Shown here: positions 1 through 7,197 of the stretch, piece by piece | Layout: every line of letters starts with the position of its first letter | Position numbering within the stretch: the stretch's first letter is position 1 | Assembly: GCA_030615235.1 (NCBI GenBank) | Contig: JAUWZR010000046.1 | Span: forward strand, 1-13,089 | Length of the DNA stretch: 13,089 bases | Source: Promethearchaeota archaeon | GTDB lineage: Archaea > Asgardarchaeota > Lokiarchaeia > Sigyniarchaeales > SOKP01 | Reading direction: 5' to 3' | The notes under the pieces: model-generated | Databases searched by the model: none | What the model was told of the DNA's origin: nothing | Seen by the model: the letters and a program-made list of their open reading frames with translations, nothing else | Position numbers and translations under genes: made by a program

Positions 1-1164
1 CCTGGAACTGCTACATCAATTTTTGATAACGATTTAGGTTCAGGACCTATAGTTATTGGAGGGAACGAAGAACAAAAGAATAGAGTATTAAAGGATATAA
101 CAGAAAATTTCAAATTAATCGCTTTTGCTACTTCTGAACCAGGAATGGGTAGCGATGTAGCTGGAATGCAGTGTCGCGCTGAAAAAGATGGAAAAGATTT
201 TGTGTTAAATGGAACTAAATATTGGATAACTAACGCTGGATATTCTGATTATATCACCGTTTTTGCAACGACTGATCCAGAGAAAAAGCATCGTGGTATA
301 GCAGGATTCATTGTACCAACTGATTATGAAGGAGTTAAAACTGGACCTCATATACCAAAATTGGGTCAACGAGCATCTAATACTTGTTCTGTCCTATTGA
401 AGGATGTGAGAATACCCGAAGAAAATGTATTGGCAAAACCAGGTCGAGGATTTCTTTTAGCTATGCAAACTTTTCAAAAAACTAGACCTGCGGTCGCAGC
501 GTTTGCTGTAGGGTGCGCAAGATCAGCTATGGAATATGCAATTGACTACGCTCAGAAAAGAGAGACGTTTGGAAGACCTATAGGAAATTACCAAATGATT
601 CAATTAAAGTTAGCAGAGATGTATAAGGATATCGAAGCGGCCCGATTATTAACATACAAAGCTGCCTGGGAAGGAGATCAAGGTTTAGATAGCAATCTTA
701 CATCGTCCATGGCAAAAGCCTTTGCATCAGATGTCTGTATGAATGTTACCACTGAAGCAATCCAAGTTTTTGGAGGATATGGGTATATCAGGACATTTCC
801 TGTCGAAAAATTGTTTAGAGACGCAAAATTGTATCAAATCTACGAAGGTACGTCAGAAATACAGAGGATAGTAATTGCAAGGTTTATCATGAAAAAATAT
901 CAGCATGCAATGCCTAATCTATTTGAAATTCCACGAGTAGAAATCGAAGTGGAAGAAAAAACTGAAAAAACTGAAGTAAAAATAGAAAAAACCAGCTATG
1001 AATTGGGCGGAAGATGGAAGTGTTTAGTGTGTGCTTATGTTTACGACCCTGTTAACGGCGATCCTGATAGTGGAATAGCTCCCGGAACACGTTTCGAGGA
1101 TATTCCAGATGATTGGTTTTGTCCGGTTTGTGGGAGCGATAAAACCAAATTCGCAAAAATTTAA
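1..1164 (+). CDS. Acyl-CoA dehydrogenase with C-terminal rubredoxin domain (5' partial)
   Basis: The reading frame is open from base 1, so the gene begins upstream of the window; the ATG at 145 lies inside the conserved FATSEPGMGSDVAG motif and is not the start. About 80 N-terminal residues are missing. Numbered from base 1, visible codons 1-310 are an acyl-CoA dehydrogenase: substrate/FAD motif near codon 42, the KRETFGRPIG stretch, the FGGYGY motif, and the catalytic base Glu at codon 282 in YEGTSEIQR, as in short/medium-chain enzymes. It should oxidise acyl-CoA to enoyl-CoA with FAD. A Glu/Lys-rich linker (about 314-337) leads to a complete rubredoxin with iron ligands C341, C344, C374 and C377 (CLVC and CPVCG). 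The first knuckle has Ala where Gly is usual. The chain-length substrate cannot be told from sequence. The fusion suggests that flavin electrons can leave through rubredoxin rather than only through ETF (inference). It is convergent with the superoxide reductase gene. Confidence 0.95.
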   Translation, partial: PGTATSIFDNDLGSGPIVIGGNEEQKNRVLKDITENFKLIAFATSEPGMGSDVAGMQCRAEKDGKDFVLNGTKYWITNAGYSDYITVFATTDPEKKHRGIAGFIVPTDYEGVKTGPHIPKLGQRASNTCSVLLKDVRIPEENVLAKPGRGFLLAMQTFQKTRPAVAAFAVGCARSAMEYAIDYAQKRETFGRPIGNYQMIQLKLAEMYKDIEAARLLTYKAAWEGDQGLDSNLTSSMAKAFASDVCMNVTTEAIQVFGGYGYIRTFPVEKLFRDAKLYQIYEGTSEIQRIVIARFIMKKYQHAMPNLFEIPRVEIEVEEKTEKTEVKIEKTSYELGGRWKCLVCAYVYDPVNGDPDSGIAPGTRFEDIPDDWFCPVCGSDKTKFAKI

Positions 1165-1180
1165 ACAAATAAATATTCAA

Positions 1181-1200
1181 TTTTTTACTTTTTTATTTTT
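1181..1200 (+). terminator. Poly-T terminator of the acyl-CoA dehydrogenase gene
   Basis: Seventeen bases after the stop codon there are three T-runs (T6, T6 and T5) broken only by single A or AC. This is the usual archaeal intrinsic terminator, which needs no hairpin. Confidence 0.6.
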
Positions 1201-1287
1201 ATATAATTATACGACTAATTACAAATAATTATAATTTTTTTTATGGACTTTGTTACGCTCTTTTAACCAATAAAAACTGTACTATTA

Positions 1288-1309
1288 AAGAAAAAAATAA
1301 AAAAAAAGA
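1288..1309 (-). terminator. Poly-T terminator of dfx
   Basis: On the minus strand, just past the dfx stop codon, there is a run of T8 followed by T7 with one A between. Together with the T-runs at 1181-1200 it gives each of the two convergent genes its own terminator within 158 bases. Confidence 0.6.
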
Positions 1310-1322
1310 ATTAAAACTTATC

Positions 1323-1715
1323 TTATTCAGTTCCAACCCAGAGTCCGTGAAGGTTACAGTATTCGCGAGCTTTTAAACCACTTGTATTAGCAACGACAAA
1401 AGTAGCTTTAGGTTCCATCCCAGGAGTCAACATCTGTCTCTTGTAGCAATTATCACTGCAAATTAATTCAATCCACATGATATAGTGCTCTTCGGTCATA
1501 GGATGGGGTGTTCCCATAGAAATGCCGACATCTACGGTAACTTTATTACCCTCAATTGTAATTTTTGGTACATGCTTCTCTCCTTTCCAATCAGCGCTTT
1601 TTTCCTCCATTAAGTTCATTGATTGCCCACAACAGATAGTTTCGGGTGCTGCTGGGTTAAGAATTTCCATAACCTTTCCACAAACTTCACATTTATACAC
1701 AGATTTTTGTTTCAT
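1323..1715 (-). CDS. dfx: Desulfoferrodoxin (2Fe superoxide reductase)
   Basis: This cytoplasmic enzyme of 130 aa reduces superoxide to peroxide without making oxygen. Residues 1-35 form the desulforedoxin-like centre I with the four iron ligands C9, C12, C28 and C29 (YKCEVC and CCG). Residues 40-130 form the catalytic centre II: H48 in GEKHVP, H71 and H77 in TPHPMTEEH, then C120 and H123 in YCNLHG, giving the His4-Cys site. The EK pair before H48 is the usual active-site Glu-Lys. With both centres present it is the class I (2Fe) type, and its length is normal. A GTGA about nine bases before the ATG is the only ribosome-site candidate. Its electrons normally come from rubredoxin, and a rubredoxin domain is encoded by the convergent neighbour. 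The peroxide it makes is the substrate of the rubrerythrin encoded just upstream. Confidence 0.97.
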   Translation of the reverse strand: MKQKSVYKCEVCGKVMEILNPAAPETICCGQSMNLMEEKSADWKGEKHVPKITIEGNKVTVDVGISMGTPHPMTEEHYIMWIELICSDNCYKRQMLTPGMEPKATFVVANTSGLKAREYCNLHGLWVGTE

Positions 1716-1751
1716 ATTGTTTTCACTATTGTCAATTTAGATAATAGTTGT

Positions 1752-1782
1752 TTGTAATAATTACAACTCTACTATTTAATTA
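1752..1782 (-). promoter_or_regulatory. Possible dfx promoter with palindromic operator
   Basis: TTGTAATAATTACAA at 1752-1766 is a perfect 7-1-7 inverted repeat, 37 to 51 bases before the dfx start. A weak TATA-like AATTAAATAG (minus strand, 1782-1773) would put transcription start near 1752, so the palindrome would cover it, as expected for a repressor site. The AT-richness lowers the weight of both elements. Confidence 0.35.
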
Positions 1783-1815
1783 TTTTGTTTAAATTTTATA
1801 ATAAAAATTCTTAGT

Positions 1816-2400
1816 TCAGAATTCTTCGCATTTTTTTCTGAAATAGTCTCTTGGATGTGAACAACTTGGACATACAAAGTCATCTGGAAGTTCGTTTAAT
1901 TCAACTTGGTAACCACATTCAAGACATATCCATACTACTTTATCTCCTCGCTTAAAGAAGATATCGTCGCCTACTAATTTTAACAATTTGCCATACCTCT
2001 CTGAATGGTGTTTTTCTGCGGAAGCAATTGCTCTAAATCTTTTAGCGATTTCTGGATATCCTTCACTTTCTGCGATGTCAGCGAATCCTGGATACATCTC
2101 CTGCCATTCGTAATCTTCACCCGCAATGGCAGATTTCAGATTTTCTTCTGTGGTTCCATAAGTAGTAGGACCACCAGCTTTTATCTCTAATTCTTCAAAA
2201 ATGTCTTCCTTCTTAATATCCTGGAGCATTTTATAGTTCCAACCACCGTGTTCCCTTTCTTGATTTGCAGTTTCTTCGAAAATTTGTGATATAAAAATAT
2301 ATCCTTCTTTTTTAGCAATTTTTGAAAACAAAGAATATCTATTTCTCGCTTGAGATTCTCCCAAAAATGCGGCGAACAAGTTTTCAACTGTTTTTTTCAT
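1816..2400 (-). CDS. rbr: Rubrerythrin
   Basis: Non-haem diiron peroxidase, 194 aa, that reduces hydrogen peroxide to water in the cytoplasm of anaerobes. Residues 1-140 are the four-helix ferritin-like domain with the duplicated ligand pattern: E15 in FLGESQARNRY, E48 and H51 in NQEREHGG, E95 and E98 in GEDYEW, E129 and H132 in SAEKHHSERY. Residues 155-190 are a C-terminal rubredoxin domain with C159, C162, C177 and C180. The length is typical of classic rubrerythrin. The start is set by GGTGAG three bases before the ATG. It lies upstream of dfx on the same strand, but a gap of 100 bases and an apparent poly-T-poor spacer leave open whether they are cotranscribed. Function follows from the family; all ligands are visible. 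Confidence 0.97.
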   Translation of the reverse strand: MKKTVENLFAAFLGESQARNRYSLFSKIAKKEGYIFISQIFEETANQEREHGGWNYKMLQDIKKEDIFEELEIKAGGPTTYGTTEENLKSAIAGEDYEWQEMYPGFADIAESEGYPEIAKRFRAIASAEKHHSERYGKLLKLVGDDIFFKRGDKVVWICLECGYQVELNELPDDFVCPSCSHPRDYFRKKCEEF

Positions 2401-2403
2401 TTT

Positions 2404-2475
2404 CTCACCATTTTTTACATTTATTTATTGGAAATTTTCAGTAATTTGAATGATTTTGAATATATATTTATTTCG
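2404..2475 (-). promoter_or_regulatory. rbr promoter and ribosome binding site
   Basis: On the minus strand, GGCGAAAT (BRE-like) runs into AAATATATATTC, a good archaeal TATA box centred near 2464. This predicts a start near 2438 and a leader of about 38 bases that ends in the Shine-Dalgarno GGTGAG at 2409-2404. Confidence 0.6.
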
Positions 2476-2543
2476 CCAAAATTAACTTTTTTACTTATAA
2501 TTTAAAGGAAAATGTGGTGTTTTGATGTTTAAAGAATAATCCT

Positions 2544-2575
2544 AAAAAATAGAAAATTATTTTCCAAAAAATAAA
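2544..2575 (-). terminator. Terminator of the CoA-disulfide reductase gene
   Basis: Minus-strand T-runs (two of six) flank a small inverted repeat, GAAAATTATTTTC at 2552-2564, shortly after the stop codon. Confidence 0.5.
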
Positions 2576-2585
2576 TCTATTATTG

Positions 2586-4955
2586 TTAATTCTTATGTGA
2601 TACAGGAAACCCATTCCTGTGCCATAGTAGCATCCCACCCGTTAAGTTTCTTACATCTTTAAAGCCAGTCCTAACCAATAATTGGGCTGCCATCATCGAA
2701 CGTGATCCACTATGGCAAATTACTACAACTTCGTCATCCTTATGTTGGTTTAATGCATCAGTATTATACATTAATTCACCTAAAGGCAATAATTTAGAAT
2801 TTTTTATATGTCCAGCTCTTCCATTATACTCTTGTGGAGTCCGTACATCAATTAAAATTGTTGGAGGTTCTTCTGAATCAAGTCTCTCGTATAATTCATT
2901 TGCACTTATATCTGATAAGGCAGGTACGCCTTGAGCTCTTAACTGTTTCCTGGTTTTTTTTTCTGGCTTCACAGGTGATTCAATTTCTTCGAAAGTTGTG
3001 AAATCCTTCTCTAATATGGCTACTAATTTCCCTTCTTCCTTCTTTAGGGATAATAGTTTAACAGCTTCATTTAATTTAGTATATGCTTCAACACTGGGTT
3101 TAAATCCAGGATCTGTCGCAAATAATTTTAGTTTTTTATTTGGTGGTAACATCTCAAGAGATTTAATAAGTGCATTTAATGGACCAGGACATGCTAAACC
3201 ACAAGCATCTACTTCTATATAGTCCTCAGTTATTTTGCGTTTCTTTCCAATAAGTTCTTCTATTATATCTTCTGAGGTTCCACACTCAGCAGCAATTTCT
3301 TCGGTTGTAGCTTTTGCTATTTTGAATAGTTTGTATCCCCCAGTTAAGTTTTTCACATTATAGCCCATTTGGCTTAAGAATCTTGTAGAAAGGTAAGCTC
3401 TGAATCCTACTTCACAGAAAACATATATATTTCTATCTTTTGGTACCTCATCCAATCGATTTCTCAACTTCAAATCGCTTATGTTCACTGCTCCGTCAAT
3501 AGTTCCAACTTGAAATTCTCCAGTTGTTCTAACATCAAGGATGAAACTATTATCTGCTTTTATTTTGTCTATATCGTGCCAGTGCCAGAGAGGCATATCA
3601 CCTCTAAGTACATTAGATGCAACAAAACCTGCCATGTTTACAGCGTCTTTAGCAGAACCGTACGGAGGGGCATAACTAAGCTCAAGTTCCTCTAAATCAA
3701 AAACTGTTCCGCTAAATTTCATGACAGTGGAAATTACATCAATTCTTTTTTCTGTCCCCGAACCTCCTACTGCTTGAACTCCAAGAATCCTTCCATTTGG
3801 GGTTTCAAAAATTAGTTTTAGGGTTATTGGTTCTGCTCCAGGATAGTATCCCGCATGATTATTAGGATGAACATATATTTTTTCATATTCAATATTAGTT
3901 TGATTTAACTCTTTTTCACTTAATCCAACTGAAGCAACAGTTAAATCGAATACTTTCACTACAGAAGCGCCCAATACTCCTTTATATATTGAGTTGCGTC
4001 CAGCTATAACATCAGCAACAATTCTACCCTGCTTATTAGCTGGGCCTGCTAATGGTACTCCGGTGGGTTGCTTTGTAATGAGGCTTTTTATCTGAATGGC
4101 ATCTCCGACAGCGAATATTGAAGGATCAGATGTTTTCATTTGCTCATCTACAATGATATGACCTTTAGGACCAATATCTAATCCTGCTTCTTTAGCTAAA
4201 CGATTCTCAGGTCTTACACCAATTGCTAAAATTATCATATCGGTTTTAATTTTATCTCCACTTTTAGTTATAACATAAGAAACTCCATTACTATCAACAG
4301 TAAATGAATCCACTGGATCTTCTAAGTGTAAACACACCCCATTTAGGAGTAATTCTTGATGGACGAACTGAGCAATTTCTTTATCTAAAGGAGCCATTAC
4401 TTGGTCAAGCATTTCCACAATTTTCACCTTAATTCCTCGATGCCTAAGATTTTCTGCCATCTCTAAGCCGATAAATCCTCCTCCAATAACTGTTGCGTGT
4501 TTTACATTATAACTTTCTATATATTGTTTAATTTTATTAGAATCAGGAATATTCCTTAAAGTAAAAACTGGAACATCATTTATACCCTTGAAAGGAGGAA
4601 CAATCGGAGTTGCTCCTGGAGAAAGAATTAGATAATCATAATCAAAAACTATCGTATTCTCCTTTATAAGATTCTCTACGATAATTTTTTTATTGATTTT
4701 ATCAATACTCTTTACTTCATGGTCTATCTTAATATCTATATTAAACCGATTGAGAAATCTCTTTGGGGTCATAAGTTTTAGCCGCCTTTCTTCTTTTATA
4801 ACCTGACCTATGTAATAAGGTAAACCACAATTTGCAAAGGAAACAAATGGTCCTCTTTCAAACACAGTTATTTCTAAATCTTCTCTTAACCTCCGGAGTC
4901 TGGCTGCAGCTGAAGCTCCTCCTGCTACTCCACCCACGATTATTACTTTTTCCAT
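2586..4955 (-). CDS. CoA-disulfide/persulfide reductase with rhodanese-TusA-rhodanese extension
   Basis: A 789-aa fusion of four modules. Residues 1-450 are an FAD/NAD(P)H disulfide reductase of the CoA-disulfide reductase/NADH-dependent persulfide reductase family: FAD motif VGGVAGG near 7-13, single redox Cys C43 in SFANCGLPYY, NAD(P)H motif GGGFIGLEMAE from 158, second FAD motif FAVGDA at 281-286, and YAPPYG at 428-433. Residues 455-545 are a rhodanese with C514 in CEVGFRA. Residues 575-650 are a TusA-like domain with C589 in the CPGP motif (plus C585). Residues 690-789 are a second rhodanese with C747 in CHSGSRS. Every sulfur-carrying cysteine is intact. Enzymes of this family with one rhodanese reduce CoA or glutathione persulfides and polysulfide. 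The added carriers suggest persulfide is passed between sites inside one chain (inference). It is transcribed alone behind an operator-like repeat, next to the tusA-iscS-iscU operon. Confidence 0.93.
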   Translation of the reverse strand: MEKVIIVGGVAGGASAAARLRRLREDLEITVFERGPFVSFANCGLPYYIGQVIKEERRLKLMTPKRFLNRFNIDIKIDHEVKSIDKINKKIIVENLIKENTIVFDYDYLILSPGATPIVPPFKGINDVPVFTLRNIPDSNKIKQYIESYNVKHATVIGGGFIGLEMAENLRHRGIKVKIVEMLDQVMAPLDKEIAQFVHQELLLNGVCLHLEDPVDSFTVDSNGVSYVITKSGDKIKTDMIILAIGVRPENRLAKEAGLDIGPKGHIIVDEQMKTSDPSIFAVGDAIQIKSLITKQPTGVPLAGPANKQGRIVADVIAGRNSIYKGVLGASVVKVFDLTVASVGLSEKELNQTNIEYEKIYVHPNNHAGYYPGAEPITLKLIFETPNGRILGVQAVGGSGTEKRIDVISTVMKFSGTVFDLEELELSYAPPYGSAKDAVNMAGFVASNVLRGDMPLWHWHDIDKIKADNSFILDVRTTGEFQVGTIDGAVNISDLKLRNRLDEVPKDRNIYVFCEVGFRAYLSTRFLSQMGYNVKNLTGGYKLFKIAKATTEEIAAECGTSEDIIEELIGKKRKITEDYIEVDACGLACPGPLNALIKSLEMLPPNKKLKLFATDPGFKPSVEAYTKLNEAVKLLSLKKEEGKLVAILEKDFTTFEEIESPVKPEKKTRKQLRAQGVPALSDISANELYERLDSEEPPTILIDVRTPQEYNGRAGHIKNSKLLPLGELMYNTDALNQHKDDEVVVICHSGSRSMMAAQLLVRTGFKDVRNLTGGMLLWHRNGFPVSHKN

Positions 4956-4985
4956 CTTATATTCTTCTCATATATTTTTAGTTGT

Positions 4986-5024
4986 GTGATCGTGATACAC
5001 TATATCACTACTTATAATTTTCAA
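4986..5024 (-). promoter_or_regulatory. Promoter with overlapping operator for the persulfide reductase gene
   Basis: On the minus strand GAAA followed by AATTATAAG (5019-5011) forms a BRE/TATA pair that predicts a start near 4989 and a leader of about 34 bases. Between TATA and start lies GTGATACACTATATCAC (4992-5008), a 6-5-6 inverted repeat, and a third GTGAT half-site in direct orientation at 4986-4990. A protein bound there would block initiation. Confidence 0.55.
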
Positions 5025-5138
5025 AATTAATAATTCCATTTAAAGAGCTTTCTTATTATTTATTGATTAATCTAAGAACTAAAAATTTACTTTTTCTGAA
5101 ATTAAATAAAAAAAGTTACGAATATTAATTATGCTTTT

Positions 5139-5166
5139 AAAAAATAAGAAAATTTGTAGAAAAAAA
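5139..5166 (-). terminator. Terminator of the tusA-iscS-iscU operon
   Basis: Minus-strand T6-T7 runs directly follow and slightly overlap the iscU stop region, the normal archaeal signal. Confidence 0.45.
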
Positions 5167-5979
5167 TTAACCTCTATAATCCAAAACTATTACTATATCC
5201 ACAAAAAGCTCGTAATTCTCATCTTCGTCGTTATCATGAATTGTTACCTTTTCAACTTCATCCAGTTCTCCTTTAATTTCCAGAAGATCTGATTCGTGTA
5301 ATAGTTTAACTTCCGAATGCTTTAATTTCTTCCTTAGTTCGACAGTACCAGGAATGGATTTCGCTGCTGTCACTACAATTACTCTTCCAGTATATTTTGT
5401 TAACTCCAATGCGAGTTCTAACGATTCATCTCCAGAATCAACTACCAGGACTCTTTTTTCTCTAAATTCCTCCAAATCAGCTGGAATGGCATCGTAGACT
5501 CCCTGTCCTAAATACTTTTCAATTCCTAATATTACTCGAATACCTAGTTGACATGAAGTTACGATTTCTACTTCTGGATTCGTGCCTAGGCGGTAGTTAT
5601 CAATTGCCGCTTGTAAAGCATCAGCAGCAAGATTCGAACAATGCATTTTAATAGGTGGAAGTCCATCTAATTCGTCGGCTACTTCTTGTCTTGATATTTT
5701 GTAGGCTTCGTCAAGAGTCATTCCTTTTGCCATCTCAGTTATCATTGAAGATGTGGAAACTGCAGATCCACAACCAAATGTTTTAAATTTAATATCTTCA
5801 ATTATCTCCACGCCTTCATCATTTTTGCCAACTTTTATATATATCCACATAAGATCTCCACAAACAGGATTCCCAACTTGACCAATTCCGTCTGCTTCTT
5901 CTATTTCACCTACATTTCTGGGATTCTTGAAATGGTCTAATACTTTATCAGAATATTGAGTAGATTTCATACTATTCAT
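5167..5979 (-). CDS. iscU: IscU Fe-S scaffold fused to a degenerate Rossmann-like domain
   Basis: Of 270 aa, residues 1-135 are a complete IscU/NifU N-terminal scaffold that builds Fe-S clusters: three cluster cysteines C40 (NPVCGD), C70 (FGCGSA) and C114 (KMHCSNLA), with the conserved Asp after C40 and His before C114. Standard IscU would end soon after, near 150. Residues 171-270 are extra and look like the NAD(P)H-binding half of thioredoxin reductase: a strand RVLVVDSGDESLELAL in place of VVGGGDSAxExA, then a helix-strand run and a final acidic VDIVIVLDYRG. The glycine signature is degraded, and the FAD half and redox CxxC are absent, so a catalytic reductase is unlikely. The gene overlaps iscS by eight bases. 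GAGGT sits only two bases before this ATG but eleven before the ATG at 5970 (Met4), so 5970 may be the true start. Confidence 0.9.
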   Translation of the reverse strand: MNSMKSTQYSDKVLDHFKNPRNVGEIEEADGIGQVGNPVCGDLMWIYIKVGKNDEGVEIIEDIKFKTFGCGSAVSTSSMITEMAKGMTLDEAYKISRQEVADELDGLPPIKMHCSNLAADALQAAIDNYRLGTNPEVEIVTSCQLGIRVILGIEKYLGQGVYDAIPADLEEFREKRVLVVDSGDESLELALELTKYTGRVIVVTAAKSIPGTVELRKKLKHSEVKLLHESDLLEIKGELDEVEKVTIHDNDEDENYELFVDIVIVLDYRG

Positions 5980-7165
5980 TTACCTCTTCATATTTCTTTA
6001 GTAGATCAGAAGGTGTTAAAGGCGACAACTTTCTCAATCTTTTTACTTGATCAGGTAATACTTCTAAAAGTCGATCAATGTCAGGCTCTCGAGTAGTTCT
6101 CCCTAATGAAACCAGTAGGCTTCCATGTGCCTCTTCGTGAAGAAGACCCATTGCAATAAGAGTATGGGAAGGTTCTAATGTTTTTGAACTACACGCTGAA
6201 CCAGTAGCGGCTGCGATATTATGCTCTTTTAAAGTTAATATTAACGATTCTCCCTCAATATAGTCAAATCTGAAGTGTGCGTTGTGAGGAAGCCTTTTTT
6301 CGGGATGACCGTTTAAATAAGATTTTGGAATTGTATCTAAAACATTTTTGATAAGTTTATCTCTTAAAGTTTTTAATTTTTCTGATTCTTTGGGCATTAT
6401 ATCTTTTGCGATTTCAGCAGCTTTAGCAAATCCGACGATTCCTGGAACATTTTCGGAACCTGATCTCATTCCCCTCTCTTGACCACCACCTATTATTATG
6501 GGATTAACGCGAACGCCTTTTTTTAAATAGAGAGCACCAACCCCTCTAGGACCGTAGATATCGTTTGATGAAAGCGTTATCAGATCAATTGGGACTTCTT
6601 GAACATCAATAGGAATCGCACTTTCGCTAGATACTGCATCCGTATGGAACAGAACTCCCTTTTCTTGAGCAATTTTACTTATTTCTGCAGTCGGTTGTAG
6701 CGTTCCAACCTCATTGCTAGCAGTAGATATAGAAATTAATATAGTCTCGTCATTAATTAACTTTTCAAGCTTATCTAATCGAATTATACCAAATCTATCC
6801 ACCGCTAACCTACTAACTCTAAAACCTTGTCTTTCAAGGTATTTACCGATGTTTAAAATTGAAATGTGTTCTATTTCAGAAATAATTATATGGTTTCCTT
6901 TTTTCTTCTGCCTCATAGCAGCACCGATGATCCCCAAATTATTAGATTCGGTCGCACCCGAAGTGAATAAGATATCGGATGAATTTGGAGCATTGACAAA
7001 ATTAGCAACTTTTACTCGCGATTTTTCTAAAATGTCTGTCGCAATATCTCCATCGCAATGAAGAGAAGCAGGATTTGCGAATTTTTCGTTAAAATATATC
7101 ATCATTTCGGCCATTACTCTAACATCGACAGGTTTTGCAGCTTGATTATCAAGATAAATACTCAT
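5972..7165 (-). CDS. iscS: IscS-family protein lacking the PLP lysine (Archaeoglobus type)
   Basis: A 397-aa aminotransferase-fold protein, collinear end to end with IscS. The catalytic Cys loop is intact (C325 in TGSACSSKTLEPSH), as are H100 that stacks on PLP, N151, and D176 in HTDA. However, the SGHKIYGPKG motif reads SSNDIYGPRG, so the Schiff-base lysine is D202 (codon GAT, 6562-6560) and the preceding His is Asn; the Gln after HTDA is also gone. It therefore should not form the internal aldimine or desulfurate cysteine in the ordinary way. From memory, Archaeoglobus fulgidus IscS has the same Asp (D199), crystallised with IscU, and regained activity when changed to Lys, so this is a known archaeal subtype and not a sequencing fault. 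Likely role: IscU partner that presents a persulfide on C325. AAAGGGA precedes the ATG. The rest of the protein is under clear constraint, not a pseudogene. Confidence 0.93.
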   Translation of the reverse strand: MSIYLDNQAAKPVDVRVMAEMMIYFNEKFANPASLHCDGDIATDILEKSRVKVANFVNAPNSSDILFTSGATESNNLGIIGAAMRQKKKGNHIIISEIEHISILNIGKYLERQGFRVSRLAVDRFGIIRLDKLEKLINDETILISISTASNEVGTLQPTAEISKIAQEKGVLFHTDAVSSESAIPIDVQEVPIDLITLSSNDIYGPRGVGALYLKKGVRVNPIIIGGGQERGMRSGSENVPGIVGFAKAAEIAKDIMPKESEKLKTLRDKLIKNVLDTIPKSYLNGHPEKRLPHNAHFRFDYIEGESLILTLKEHNIAAATGSACSSKTLEPSHTLIAMGLLHEEAHGSLLVSLGRTTREPDIDRLLEVLPDQVKRLRKLSPLTPSDLLKKYEEVNE

Positions 7166-7197
7166 AATTTTTCCCTTTAGATATGCCAGTTTTCTTG

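Noticed and set aside
6714..7061. 115-aa plus-strand ORF opposite iscS
   Set aside because: Antisense to a strongly conserved enzyme and without recognisable domain or start signal.
5972..7165. iscS as a pseudogene because of the missing lysine
   Set aside because: The frame is full length, all other motifs and the Cys loop are kept, it overlaps iscU tightly, and a known archaeal subtype has the same Asp.
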